64,000 bases of DNA from Paraburkholderia phosphatilytica (GTDB lineage Bacteria; Pseudomonadota; Gammaproteobacteria; Burkholderiales; Burkholderiaceae), in the NCBI RefSeq assembly GCF_003443895.1, contig NZ_QQOA01000010.1, forward strand, positions 124,001 through 188,000. The letters run 5' to 3'. How positions within the stretch are numbered: position 1 is the first letter of the stretch; each line of letters begins with the position of its first letter. The position numbers and the translations under genes were made by a program. Below are positions 48,001 to 57,137 of this stretch, piece after piece. The notes under the pieces were generated by a model. That model was not told the origin of the DNA. It did no database searches and saw only the letters and a program-made list of their open reading frames with translations.

Positions 48001-48933
48001 ATGAGGGCGGACGGCTTGTGGATCGGGCAGGTCGCAATGGCCGCGCTGATGGATGTCGCGTTCGCGTTCGCGGTCGGCTCCGCGCTGCTCGGCGCCTGGC
48101 TCGCGCGCGATGCGCAGGTTGCGGTCGCGCCGGCACGGCCCGCGTGGCTGCGGGCACAACGTTCGACCAGCATTGCCGCGCTGGTGCTCGTGCTGACCGA
48201 TCTCGCATGGCTGCTGTACGAAACGGCCTCGATGGCCGGCGTGCCGCTGTCGGGCGCATTTGCTGAGCTGCCAACCGTGCTGACGCAGACGCATATCGGG
48301 TTCGGCTGGTGCGTCGCGTTCGGCGGCGCGCTCGTACTGCTGCTCGTGTCGCTGTCGCATGGCGCGAGCGCGCTGCGCCATGGCGTGCTGTGGCTCGCGG
48401 TGCTCGTGATCGCCGCGGGCAAGGCGTCGCTGGGTCATGCGGCGGATGCGGGTTTCGTGTCACCCGCGCTCGGCATGCAGACGCTGCACATCCTGACCAC
48501 CGCCGTGTGGGCCGGGCTCGTGCTCGCGTCGGGCTTGTCGGTGCTGTCGGCGCTCGGTGCTTCGGTGGCGCGCGGCGTGCTGATCCGCGTCGCGGGCCAG
48601 ATCTCGAGCACGTCGCTGGTCGCGTTCCTGCTCGTGATCGCGACCGGCGTGTTCAACGCATGGCGCGGCTCGGGCGGCTCGCTCGACGCGATCGCGGTCA
48701 GCAACTGGGGGCATGTGCTGATGCTGAAGGCGACGCTCGTCGCGCTGGCCGTGGTGCTCGGTGGGATGAACCGGCTGTCGGCGCTGCCGCGTCTGCGCCG
48801 CACCGCATCGACCGTCGATGCGCACACGTTCACGAACCTGCTCTATCTCGAAGCGCTCGTGATGATCGGCGTGTTCGTCGCGGCCGCCGCGCTCTCGCAC
48901 AGCGTGCCGGCATCGGCGGCGATCGGCGCGTAG
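48001..48933 (+). CDS. copD: CopD-domain copper resistance-like membrane protein
   Basis: A 310-residue integral membrane protein with about eight helices. The C-terminal CopD domain includes LGMQTLHILTTAVWAGLVLASGL, GQISSTSLVAFLLVIATGVFNAWR and NWGHVLMLKATLVALAVVLGGMNRL, the usual conserved histidines and tryptophans of the family. CopD proteins are linked to copper import or resistance, often with CopC, which is absent here. The ATG at 48001 is preferred over longer frames because the upstream part is not membrane-like. Confidence 0.83.
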   Translation: MRADGLWIGQVAMAALMDVAFAFAVGSALLGAWLARDAQVAVAPARPAWLRAQRSTSIAALVLVLTDLAWLLYETASMAGVPLSGAFAELPTVLTQTHIGFGWCVAFGGALVLLLVSLSHGASALRHGVLWLAVLVIAAGKASLGHAADAGFVSPALGMQTLHILTTAVWAGLVLASGLSVLSALGASVARGVLIRVAGQISSTSLVAFLLVIATGVFNAWRGSGGSLDAIAVSNWGHVLMLKATLVALAVVLGGMNRLSALPRLRRTASTVDAHTFTNLLYLEALVMIGVFVAAAALSHSVPASAAIGA

Positions 48934-48985
48934 CGATATCAATGCGCGTGGGCGAGACGCCAGCGCGCACGACGATCGCCCGCGT

Positions 48986-49018
48986 AAAAATGCGCCGCAC
49001 AGCATGACTGTGCGGCGC
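48986..49018 (-). terminator. Intrinsic terminator for the small membrane protein gene
   Basis: GCGCCGCACAG-CATGA-CTGTGCGGCGC (48992-49018), a perfect 11-bp stem, is followed in the leftward direction by a T-run (complement of AAAAA at 48986-48990). It lies between convergent copD and the small membrane gene. Confidence 0.75.
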
Positions 49019-49112
49019 GAACACACACGGCACGCCGCTCGCGGGAGCGGAGCTGTCCGTTACTGCCTGCCTCACTGCGCGTTGCGGCTGCGTCGATGCC
49101 GATCGAAGCGCC

Positions 49113-49415
49113 TCATTCGTAGCCGAGCTTGTGACCGACGATCGGCGCGCAGAAGAGCGCGATCGCGCAGCCGGTGACCTTGCCTTCGAGCTCGGCGAGC
49201 GCCGTGCGCGAAACATAGAGCTGGGTCAGCAGATCGACGAGTTGCGGCACGCAGTACAGGAACGCCGCGAACAGAAACCAGCGGCCCACGGCTTCGATGC
49301 GCCACTGCCGGCCGCATGCGACGCCCGCGGCGATCACGCGGAGCACGCCGAATGCGACCAGCGCGCCGACGGCGGCCTGCTCGCGGATCAGATAGTCGGG
49401 AAGAAATCCGCCCAT
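49113..49415 (-). CDS. Small membrane protein, unknown function
   Basis: A 100-residue protein with three hydrophobic segments (about residues 12-32, 43-65 and 78-92): VGALVAFGVLRVIAAGVA, WFLFAAFLYCVPQLVDLL and GCAIALFCAPIVGHKLG. The start at 49415 is set by GAGAGGG just upstream. No named domain is recognised. It has its own terminator and no obvious operon partner. Confidence 0.65.
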   Translation of the reverse strand: MGGFLPDYLIREQAAVGALVAFGVLRVIAAGVACGRQWRIEAVGRWFLFAAFLYCVPQLVDLLTQLYVSRTALAELEGKVTGCAIALFCAPIVGHKLGYE

Positions 49416-49612
49416 GGCCCTCTCGCTTTTTTCGTTGGTGTTGGCGCAACGAAAACAGCAAGGAGTGGGCCAGTCGAACGGGCGTTGAGGTTGCCCGAGG
49501 GTCGAAGCCTTATCGGGCAATGCGTTGAGGCGAATGGCGCGCGTGCACGCGTGATTCAACGAGCGCTATTGAGGCCCGCTTTGCAGCCCGGCGTAACGTA
49601 ACCGCTCAAGGG

Positions 49613-49657
49613 GCGATTCGCGCGCGTCACGTAACGCACGTGACGCGCGCGAATCGC
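49613..49657. repeat. Perfect 20-bp inverted repeat
   Basis: The left arm GCGATTCGCGCGCGTCACGT (49613-49632) and the right arm (49638-49657) are exact reverse complements around the loop AACGC. It begins 15 bases beyond the dgoD stop. There is no T-run. It is likely a terminator or mRNA-protecting stem for dgoD, and the longest perfect hairpin in the window. Confidence 0.85.
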
Positions 49658-49671
49658 AGAACAGCGCTATC

Positions 49672-50820
49672 TCACCACTCGGCGACGCTGCCATCCGCGT
49701 GACGCCACACCGGGTTGCGCCAGCGATGGCCGGTCTTCGCCATCTCGCGGACCTTTTCTTCGTTCACCTCGATTCCGAGGCCCGGGCCCTGCGGAATCGT
49801 CACCATGCCGTCTTCGTACTTGAAGACTTCCGGGTTCTTGATGTAGTCGAGCAGGTCGTTGCCCTGGTTGTAGTGGATGCCGAGGCTCTGCTCCTGGATG
49901 AACGCGTTGTAACTGACCGCGTCGATCTGCAGACAGGTGGCGAGGGCGATCGGTCCGAGCGGGCAGTGCAGCGCGATGGCCACGTCATATGCTTCGGCCA
50001 TCGAAGCGATCTTGCGGCACTCGGTAATACCGCCCGCGTGCGATGCGTCCGGCTGCAGGATGTCGACGAAGCCGTTCGCGAGAATGTGCTTGAAGTCCCA
50101 GCGCGAGTAGAGCCGCTCGCCGAGTGCGATCGGCGTGCTCGTCTGGTTCACGATGTCGCGCAGCGCCTCGACGTTCTCCGACAGTACCGGCTCTTCGATG
50201 AACATCAGCTTGTACGGGTCGAGCTCTTTCGCGAGCACCTTCGCCATCGGCTTGTGCACGCGGCCATGGAAGTCCACGCCGATGCCGACGTTCGGGCCCA
50301 CCGCTTCGCGCACCGCCGCGACGTTGTTGATCACGCCCTGCACCTTGTCGAACGTGTCGATGATCTGCAGCTCTTCCGAGCCGTTCATCTTCACCGCCTT
50401 GAAGCCGCGGTCGACCACCGCGCGCGCGTTGTTCGCGACATCGCTCGGACGGTCGCCGCCGATCCACGAATACACCTTGATGCGGTCGCGCACCTGGCCG
50501 CCCAGCAGCGCATGCACCGGCACGCCGTGATGCTTGCCCTTGATGTCCCACAGCGCCTGGTCGACGCCGGCGATCGCGCTCATCGAGATCGGGCCGCCGC
50601 GGTAGAAGCCCGCGCGGTACATCACCTGCCAGTGGTCTTCGATCAGCAGCGGGTCCTTGCCGATCAGGTAGTCGGCGAGTTCGTCGACGGCGGCAGCGAC
50701 CGTATGCGCGCGCCCTTCGACGACCGGCTCGCCCCAGCCGACGATGCCCTCGTCGGTGGTGATCTTCAGAAAGCACCAGCGCGGCGGGACGATAAAGGTT
50801 TCGAGCTTCGTGATCTTCAT
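49672..50820 (-). CDS. dgoD: D-galactonate dehydratase
   Basis: A 382-residue enolase-superfamily enzyme dehydrating D-galactonate to 2-keto-3-deoxygalactonate. Length and catalytic positions match E. coli DgoD: metal ligands Asp183, Glu209 and Glu235 (GVDFHG, FIEEPV, ALGERLY), and bases His185 and His285 (ALHCPLGP). GGAG lies eight bases before the ATG. The remaining De Ley-Doudoroff genes (kinase, aldolase) are not next to it. A damaged DgoR-like regulator lies divergently upstream. Confidence 0.94.
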   Translation of the reverse strand: MKITKLETFIVPPRWCFLKITTDEGIVGWGEPVVEGRAHTVAAAVDELADYLIGKDPLLIEDHWQVMYRAGFYRGGPISMSAIAGVDQALWDIKGKHHGVPVHALLGGQVRDRIKVYSWIGGDRPSDVANNARAVVDRGFKAVKMNGSEELQIIDTFDKVQGVINNVAAVREAVGPNVGIGVDFHGRVHKPMAKVLAKELDPYKLMFIEEPVLSENVEALRDIVNQTSTPIALGERLYSRWDFKHILANGFVDILQPDASHAGGITECRKIASMAEAYDVAIALHCPLGPIALATCLQIDAVSYNAFIQEQSLGIHYNQGNDLLDYIKNPEVFKYEDGMVTIPQGPGLGIEVNEEKVREMAKTGHRWRNPVWRHADGSVAEW

Positions 50821-50883
50821 GCGGGAATCTCCGGTGAATCGCATAGCGAACCGGCCTATCCTATCGCAATTCGACCTGGAAAG

Positions 50884-50900
50884 TAGTATTAATAGTATTA
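50884..50900. promoter_or_regulatory. Tandem TAGTATTA repeats, candidate operator
   Basis: Two copies of TAGTATTA (50884-50891 and 50893-50900) lie in an AT-rich island midway between dgoD and the GntR-family regulator. The position suits an operator or promoter element for dgoD. GntR-family operators are usually inverted repeats, so the assignment is tentative. Confidence 0.4.
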
Positions 50901-50937
50901 TTCGCGTGAGATTCCTGGATACTGGGTAATCCGCAAC

Positions 50938-51659
50938 ATGACGGCTGCGACCAACGCCTTCGTCACCTCGGGAGAACGGCCATTCAGCACGATCTGCACG
51001 GACGCGTCGCGTACGAACTGGGCACGGCGATCCTGCGCGGCGACTACGCGCCCGACGCGATCTTGCCGCGCGAAGCGGAATTGATGGACGCGTTCGGCGT
51101 GAGCCGCACGGTGTTGCGCGAGGCGCTGCGCACGCTGACGTCGAAGGGGCTGATCGAATCGCGGCCGCGCGTCGGCACGCGGGTGCGGCCGCGGCATGCG
51201 TGGAATCTGCTCGACGTCGACGTGCTCGACTGGTACGCGCGTGTCGCGCCGCCGGTCGCGTTCGCGCTGAAGCTGCAGGAAATGCGCGAGATGATCGAGC
51301 CGTATGCCGCCGCACTCGCCGCGCAGTCGCACGACGATGATGCGCTCGCGAAGATCGGTGCCGCGCATGCGGAGATGGTGGCCGCGCGTCACGTCGATGA
51401 ATGGGTGCGCGCGGATCTGCGCTTTCATCTGAGCGTGCTGGCTGCGTGCAGCAACGAGTTGCTGATTCCGCTCGGCACGTTGATCGAACGGACGCTGGAA
51501 GCGCAGTTGCGGTTGAATGCGCGGCGCGCGGACGTCTTCAACGCGTCGCTCGCCGAACATACGGCGGTGTACGACGCGATCCGCCTGCGCAATGCGCAGG
51601 CCGCGCGCGAGGCAATGGAAGTGCTGCTTGGCGTGACGCGCAGGCGCATCGAGACCTGA
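50938..51659 (+). pseudogene. DgoR-like FadR/GntR-family regulator, apparent frameshift near the 5' end
   Basis: From 51063 the frame encodes most of a GntR winged helix ([41 protein letters not shown] in pieces) and a full FCD effector domain (about 51220-51640). The preceding helix ([23 protein letters not shown]) is encoded in the same frame back to about 50991, but that frame has no ATG, GTG or TTG before a stop at 50907. A good ATG at 50938 lies in another frame and ends at 51084. One missing base around 50980-50992 would join them. So the gene is broken, or the sequence has an error, or it starts at a rare codon. FCD residues resemble E. coli DgoR. Confidence 0.72.
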
Positions 51660-51707
51660 ACGCGAGGGACGACCGGCCGCAGCCTGAACGCGCTTAAAGA
51701 CGCGCAC

Positions 51708-51751
51708 AAAAATACGCCCCGGCCGGGAGTGATCGATACGGCACGGGGCGT
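51708..51751 (-). terminator. Terminator-like hairpin after the small exported protein gene
   Basis: ACGCCCC (51714-51720) and GGGGCGT (51745-51751) form a 7-bp stem with a 24-nt loop. Leftward it is followed by ATTTTTG (complement of CAAAAAT at 51707-51713). It lies between the convergent regulator and the exported protein gene. Confidence 0.5.
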
Positions 51752-51851
51752 CCAACTCGCTTGGTCACTCTCATGGAGCGATTTCAAAGTACTGCCGCCA
51801 AAATGGCCGGGCAATCGATCAAAAAAGTTTTTTGAGTGCGCCGCTCACGCG

Positions 51852-52163
51852 CTATTTTTGCGTCTGCGGCGCGGGCGCATTTTGCGGCGCCGTCGAATCG
51901 TAGGGCTCGACGAGTTCGCGACAACTGAACGGATTGGCGCTGCCTGACGAGTCCGTGCCGCGCGCGTTGCGCGGTTCGGGGCATGACATCACGTTGGTGT
52001 CGCGCTGCAGATAGTAGGTATGGTCCGTCACCGCGATCACGTGATAGCCGCTCTGCACGAGCGTCGCGAAAGTGGTGGTGGCGGGCTTCCATTGCGTGTC
52101 CGGTTCGGCGTGCGCGGTACAGGTCACGGCGAGGCCGAGCAGCGCGGGAATGAGTTTTTTCAT
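51852..52163 (-). CDS. Small exported protein, unknown function
   Basis: A 103-residue protein with a clear signal peptide (MKKLIPALLGLAVTCTAHA, cleavage near residue 19). The mature part of about 84 residues has two cysteines (VMSCPEPRN and PFSCRELVEP) that could pair, a WKPATTTFATLVQSGYHVIAVT core and a Gln/Pro/Ala tail. GAGGA lies upstream of the ATG. No domain is recognised. The 289-bp region to the divergent sirtuin start has no feature I can support. Confidence 0.68.
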   Translation of the reverse strand: MKKLIPALLGLAVTCTAHAEPDTQWKPATTTFATLVQSGYHVIAVTDHTYYLQRDTNVMSCPEPRNARGTDSSGSANPFSCRELVEPYDSTAPQNAPAPQTQK

Positions 52164-52452
52164 GGCGTTCAGTCCTCGAGTCGTTGAAACGGAACGACGC
52201 CAACGCGCGGGCGGCGCCAACGCCGCGCACGCATTCGCGCCGTGCTTATTACTTTGCGACACGCGAAGCGCGCGACGGTTCGGGCAGGTTGTTTCGAAGT
52301 GTATCGGCGGGGCATGCCGGTACGCTGCGCAATGCAGTGCAGCAGCGGGAAAGCAGGCGATTCGGACGTTGCATCGCACGATGCCCGGTTCGCGGAACAA
52401 CGGTACATTCGGCGGTACGATGATGCGCAATCTCGTCGGCGGGGACGGCGCA

Positions 52453-53292
52453 ATGAATACGGACATGGATTCGACAGATCACCTGGAACGGGCGGCGGCC
52501 TGGCTGCGCGACGCGGACGGCATGCTCGTCACGGCGGGCGCCGGCATGGGCGTGGATTCAGGCTTGCCGGATTTTCGCGGCACCGAAGGCCTGTGGCATC
52601 ACTATCCGGCGCTCGCCCACGCGCGTCTCGATTTCACGGCGATCGCGAACCCGGTCGCGTTCTCGTGCGATCCCGAACTCGCGTGGGGCTTCTACGGGCA
52701 TCGTCTGCAGCTGTATCGCGAGACCATCCCGCATGCGGGCTTCGCGGTGCTCGCCCGCTGGGCCGAACGGATGCCGCAAGGCGCGTTCGTGTTCACGAGC
52801 AATGTCGACGGCCAGTTCCAGCGCGCGGGTTTCGCGGATGAACGCGTCGCCGAGTGCCACGGCTCGATCCATCATATGCAGTGTACGCGGCCGTGCTCGC
52901 GCGACATCTGGCCGGCCGCCGCGTTCGAGCCGCAGGTGGATGCGAAGGCGTGCCGCCTCGTCAACGCATTGCCGCGCTGCCCGAATTGCGGCGAGATCGC
53001 GCGACCCAACGTGCTGATGTTCGGCGACGGGGAGTGGCTCCCCGCCCGCACCGACGAGCAGGAAACGCGGCTCGCGCGCTGGCTGCAGGGCGTTAGCCGA
53101 TTGGTGGTGGTCGAACTCGGCGCGGGGCGCGCGGTGCCGACCGTGCGGCGCTTCAGTGAACGCTTCGGCCCGCGCGTGATCCGCATCAATCTGCGTGAGC
53201 CGCAGATACCGGCATCGATCGGTATCGGCTTCGCGCAACGCGCAACCGATGTGCTCGTTCAGCTCGACGAGGCGCTGGGCCCGCGCGCTTAG
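52453..53292 (+). CDS. SIR2-family NAD-dependent deacylase, divergent subgroup
   Basis: A 279-residue sirtuin. NAD site GAGMGVDSGLPDFRG (residues 29-43), TSNVDGQFQRAG (115-126), catalytic His136 (ECHGSI) and zinc cysteines C144, C148, C176 and C179 are present. It departs from classical sirtuins in having Gly for the usual Ser of GAGxS, Ser for Gln in TQN-D, and ELGAGRAVP where GTSxxVxP is normal. It may deacetylate proteins, but another NAD-linked activity is possible. The start at 52453 has GGGGA upstream; longer starts at 52420/52423 exist. It precedes recC by 209 bases. Confidence 0.82.
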   Translation: MNTDMDSTDHLERAAAWLRDADGMLVTAGAGMGVDSGLPDFRGTEGLWHHYPALAHARLDFTAIANPVAFSCDPELAWGFYGHRLQLYRETIPHAGFAVLARWAERMPQGAFVFTSNVDGQFQRAGFADERVAECHGSIHHMQCTRPCSRDIWPAAAFEPQVDAKACRLVNALPRCPNCGEIARPNVLMFGDGEWLPARTDEQETRLARWLQGVSRLVVVELGAGRAVPTVRRFSERFGPRVIRINLREPQIPASIGIGFAQRATDVLVQLDEALGPRA

Positions 53293-53360
53293 TGCTAAAT
53301 CCGCTCGCTTGATGTGGAACCCGCGCGCTTGATGCTGGATCCGCGCGCGTAATGCGCTTG
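53281..53360. repeat. Four imperfect 20-bp tandem repeats
   Basis: Units at 53281, 53301, 53321 and 53341, each 20 bases, fit the pattern CCGCGCGCTTGATGCTGGAT with a few changes each. The first contains the last codons and stop of the sirtuin gene; the rest lie in the spacer before recC. Confidence 0.85.
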
Positions 53361-53501
53361 ACCTTCGCAACACTCGTCGCACACGATGTGCACCATCAGA
53401 CGATACGAGGACTCGATCTTGCCGCCGCGCCGCTTAAACAAGATTCGCCCGATCCGCCCGAACCCGCCCGCATTCCCGCATCGCCTGCATGGGAGCGCTG
53501 C

Positions 53502-56500
53502 GTGACGGCTCGTGCGTTGCCGCCAGGCTTGATGCTCGTGCACGGCAACCGGCCGGAGCGGTTGCGCGACCTGATGGTGCACTGGATCCAGCAGCATCCG
53601 CTCGCGCCGCTCGAAAAGGAAGTCGTGCTCGTGCAGAGCAACGGCATCGCGCAATGGCTGAAGCTTGCGTTCGCTGCGGACCCTCAGGACGGCGGCTGCG
53701 GCATTTCTGCCGCGATCGAGATGTCGCTGCCGTCGCGTTTCCTGTGGCAGGTCTATCGCGCGGTGCTGGGCCACGATGCCGTGCCCGCGATGTCCCCATT
53801 CGACAAGACGCGGCTCGTGTGGCGTCTCACGCGGCTGTTGCCCGAGCTGCTCGGCGAGCCGGTCTATGCGCCGCTCAAACGCTTCATGGCGCACGATGCC
53901 GATCAGCGCAAGCGCTTTCAGCTCGCGCAGCGTATTGCCGATCTGTTCGACCAGTACCAGGTGTATCGCGCCGACTGGCTCGCCGCGTGGGCAGCCTCGC
54001 AGGACGTGCTGATCGATGCGCGCGGCGGTCGCACGCCGCTGCCCGACGAACACCGCTGGCAGGCGGCGCTATGGCGTGCGCTGCGCGACGACGTCGAAGC
54101 ATCCGCATCGAACGATGTCACGGGCGGCGACAGCACGGCGTCCGCGTCGGGACGTGCGGGCGTGCACGCCGCGTTCATGCGGCGCGCGTCTGAGTGGAAG
54201 GAAGGCGCGCCGCGACCCGCCGGTTTGCCGTGCCGCGTGATCGTGTTCGGCATTTCGAGCCTGCCGCGCCAGTCGCTCGAAGTATTGGCCGCGCTGTCGC
54301 AATGGGCCCAGGTGCTGATGTGCGTGCACAACCCGTGCGCGCACTACTGGGCCGACATCGTTGCCGATCAGGACTTGCTGCAGGCGCGGCATTCGCGGCA
54401 ACACCGCCGCGCCGGCGTGCCCGCGGTGATGACCGACGCCGCCATGCATGCTCACGCGCAGCCGCTGCTCGCCGCGTGGGGCAAGCAGGGGCGCGACTTC
54501 ATCAGCCTGCTCGACGAGTACGACAACGACGAAGAACGCTCGCGTTACGCGCCGCTTTTCACAGGCATCGGCCAGCGCATCGACCTGTTCGAAGCCGACG
54601 ATGCGTCGACGATGCTGCAGCAGTTGCAGGACGACATCCGCGATCTGCGGTCGCTGCCGGAAACGCGGGAGCAGTGGCCGGACGTGGACCCGTCGTTCGA
54701 CACGTCGATCCGTTTTCATGTCGCGCACAGCGCGCAGCGCGAAGTGGAGATCCTGCACGATCAGCTGCTCGCCGCATTCGCCGCGGACCCGACGCTGCGG
54801 CCGCGCGACATTATCGTGATGGTGCCGGATATCGAGGTCTATACGCCGCATATTCAGGCCGTGTTTGGTCTCTTCGATCACGACGATCCGCGCTCGATTC
54901 CGTTCAGCGTCGCCGACCGCGGGCAGCGCGATTTCGATCCGCTGATCGGCGCGCTCGAAACGCTGCTCGGCTTGCCGCAGTCGCGCCTCGCCGTCAGCGA
55001 CGTGCTCGATCTGCTCGAAGTGCCCGCGGTGCGCGCACGCTTCGATATCGCCGAAGACGATCTGTCGACGCTGCGCAACTGGATTGCCGGCGCGAACATT
55101 CGTTGGGGACTGCATGCGCGGCATCGCGAGAATCTCGGGCTGCCTGCAGCAGACACCGATGCCGCGCCGAACAGCTGGGTGTTCGGCCTGCGCCGCATGC
55201 TGCTCGGCTACGCGACGGGCGACAGCTCGGGCGCGTGGAACGACATCGAACCGTATGCGGAGATCGGCGGGCTCGACGCGGTACTGCTGGGCCCGCTGTT
55301 GCGGCTCATCGATGCGCTCGATACGACCTGGCGCACGCTGCGCGAACCCGCAACCGTCGATGCATGGTGCGAACGGCTACGCACGATGAAGGCCACGTTT
55401 TTTTCCGCCGAAGGCGCAGACGCAAGCGACGATGCGTACACGCTCGAACGCCTCGACGCCGCACTCGAAGCCTGGCGCGACGCGTGTCACGACGCGGCGC
55501 TGACGGGCGAATTGCCGCTGTCGATCGTCGCCGATTACTGGCTGTCGCAGTTCGAAGCGGGCGGCCTCACGCAGCGCTTCTTCGCGGGCGCGGTGACATT
55601 CGCGACGCTGATGCCGATGCGCGCGATTCCGTTCCGCTATGTGTGTCTGCTCGGCATGAACGACGGCGACTATCCGCGCAGCCGCACGCCCGTCGACTTC
55701 GATCTGATGCGGCGGGATTACCGGCCCGGCGACCGCTCGCGTCGCGAAGACGACCGCTATCTGTTCCTCGAGGCGCTGCTGTCGGCGCGCGAGCATTTGC
55801 ATATTTCGTGGATCGGGCGCAGCGTCAACGACAACACGCCGCGGCCGCCGTCGGTGCTGGTCGGGCAGTTGCGCGATCATCTGAAGAACGGTTGGCGGCT
55901 CGAAGATGCGGAAGGCGTGGACGATCACGAACGCGACGCGCTGCTCGATGCGTTGACAGTCGAGCATCGTTTGCAGCCGTTCAGTCCGCTATATTTTCCG
56001 CTGCGAACTGATGCTTCGCCGCTCTTCACGTATGCCGCCGAGTGGGTTGGCGCAGCGTCGACGGCGCGTGGTGATGACGTCGCGCAAGACACCGCGCCGC
56101 TCGACACGCTGGAGCGCGACGAACCGCTGACGCTGCGCGAGCTCGCGGATTTCCTGCGCGATCCCGTACGCGGGTTCTTCCGCCAGCGGCTGCGCGTCGG
56201 CTTCGATGTGCATGATATTTCCGCGGAAGATCACGAGCCGTTCGAAGTGGGACCGCTCGACGCATGGCGCCTGCAGAACGAGCTGATCCGCGCGCAGATG
56301 ACCGCGCTCGAACAAGGCCACGACGATCTCGACCAGGCGGCGCGCGCTCGGCTCGAACGGATGCATCGCAGCGGCGATCTCGCGTCGGGCGGCTTCGGCG
56401 AGGTGATCGCGGAAGAGTTGATGGAGCCGATGCCGGGCCTGTTCGACCGCTATCGCACTGCGCTGCAACGCTGGCCGACACTGCTCGACGAGCGGTATGA

Positions 56501-57137
56501 AGTGCGACTCGAAGCCACGGTCGGTGAGCGGACATTGACGATCGATGACTGGATCGATGGCGTGCGCGCAGGGCCGGACGGCGCGCGCGCGCGCGTCGTG
56601 CTCGACGCCGGCACGCTCGTGAAAGACGGCAAATATCGCGGCGAACGGGTGATCGCGTATTGGGTCGCGCATCTCGCCGCGCAGCTCGCGGTCGGTCCGA
56701 CGACGACGCTCGCGGTCAGCAAGGTCGGCGACGTCGAACTCGCGCCGCTGCCCGAGGACGTTGCACGCGCGCATCTGCTCACGCTGCTGCGCGCATGGGA
56801 CGAAGGGATGCGCAGGCCGCTGCCGCTCGCGGTCCGGACTGCGTTCGCCTGGCTGCGCAAGTTGCCTCCAGGGTTCGACATCGCGCACATCGAAGCGTCC
56901 GACGATGCATGGAACGCCGCGCGAGTCGCGTACGAAGGCACCTCGCATACGGACGGCGAGCGCGACACCAGCGCATATCTGTGCCGCGCGTGGCCGGATT
57001 TCGAAGCGCTGAGAGTGGGCGGAGAGTTCGCGTCGCTGGCGGCCGCGTTGCTGTTGCCGCTGCAACGCGCGATGCCTGCGGAGAAATCGCGCAGTCGCGC
57101 TGACGACAATGCGAAGCGCGCGGGGGCCGCGGAATGA
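53502..57137 (+). CDS. recC: Exodeoxyribonuclease V gamma subunit (RecC)
   Basis: A 1211-residue RecC, the Chi-scanning subunit of the RecBCD recombination nuclease. Landmarks are LMLVHGNRPERLRDLMVHWI at the N-terminus, VLVQSNGIAQWLKLAFA, PFSVADRG, ETLLGLPQSRLAVSDVLDLLE, and PMRAIPFRYVCLLGMNDGDYPRSRTPVDFDLM. The GTG at 53502 is preferred, with GGGAG six bases upstream; the frame extends back to 53352 through the repeats, but that leader is Pro/Ala-rich and not family-like. The stop overlaps the recB start (ATGA). Confidence 0.93.
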   Translation: MTARALPPGLMLVHGNRPERLRDLMVHWIQQHPLAPLEKEVVLVQSNGIAQWLKLAFAADPQDGGCGISAAIEMSLPSRFLWQVYRAVLGHDAVPAMSPFDKTRLVWRLTRLLPELLGEPVYAPLKRFMAHDADQRKRFQLAQRIADLFDQYQVYRADWLAAWAASQDVLIDARGGRTPLPDEHRWQAALWRALRDDVEASASNDVTGGDSTASASGRAGVHAAFMRRASEWKEGAPRPAGLPCRVIVFGISSLPRQSLEVLAALSQWAQVLMCVHNPCAHYWADIVADQDLLQARHSRQHRRAGVPAVMTDAAMHAHAQPLLAAWGKQGRDFISLLDEYDNDEERSRYAPLFTGIGQRIDLFEADDASTMLQQLQDDIRDLRSLPETREQWPDVDPSFDTSIRFHVAHSAQREVEILHDQLLAAFAADPTLRPRDIIVMVPDIEVYTPHIQAVFGLFDHDDPRSIPFSVADRGQRDFDPLIGALETLLGLPQSRLAVSDVLDLLEVPAVRARFDIAEDDLSTLRNWIAGANIRWGLHARHRENLGLPAADTDAAPNSWVFGLRRMLLGYATGDSSGAWNDIEPYAEIGGLDAVLLGPLLRLIDALDTTWRTLREPATVDAWCERLRTMKATFFSAEGADASDDAYTLERLDAALEAWRDACHDAALTGELPLSIVADYWLSQFEAGGLTQRFFAGAVTFATLMPMRAIPFRYVCLLGMNDGDYPRSRTPVDFDLMRRDYRPGDRSRREDDRYLFLEALLSAREHLHISWIGRSVNDNTPRPPSVLVGQLRDHLKNGWRLEDAEGVDDHERDALLDALTVEHRLQPFSPLYFPLRTDASPLFTYAAEWVGAASTARGDDVAQDTAPLDTLERDEPLTLRELADFLRDPVRGFFRQRLRVGFDVHDISAEDHEPFEVGPLDAWRLQNELIRAQMTALEQGHDDLDQAARARLERMHRSGDLASGGFGEVIAEELMEPMPGLFDRYRTALQRWPTLLDERYEVRLEATVGERTLTIDDWIDGVRAGPDGARARVVLDAGTLVKDGKYRGERVIAYWVAHLAAQLAVGPTTTLAVSKVGDVELAPLPEDVARAHLLTLLRAWDEGMRRPLPLAVRTAFAWLRKLPPGFDIAHIEASDDAWNAARVAYEGTSHTDGERDTSAYLCRAWPDFEALRVGGEFASLAAALLLPLQRAMPAEKSRSRADDNAKRAGAAE

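Noticed and set aside
47516..48004. A 162-codon rightward open frame between the c4 cytochrome and copD
   Set aside because: It reads through a strong intrinsic terminator at 47743-47778 and shows no protein-like pattern.
51816..51833. CAAAAAAGTTTTTTG palindrome near the small exported protein gene
   Set aside because: There is only one base between the arms, so it cannot form a normal hairpin; it looks like simple A/T runs.
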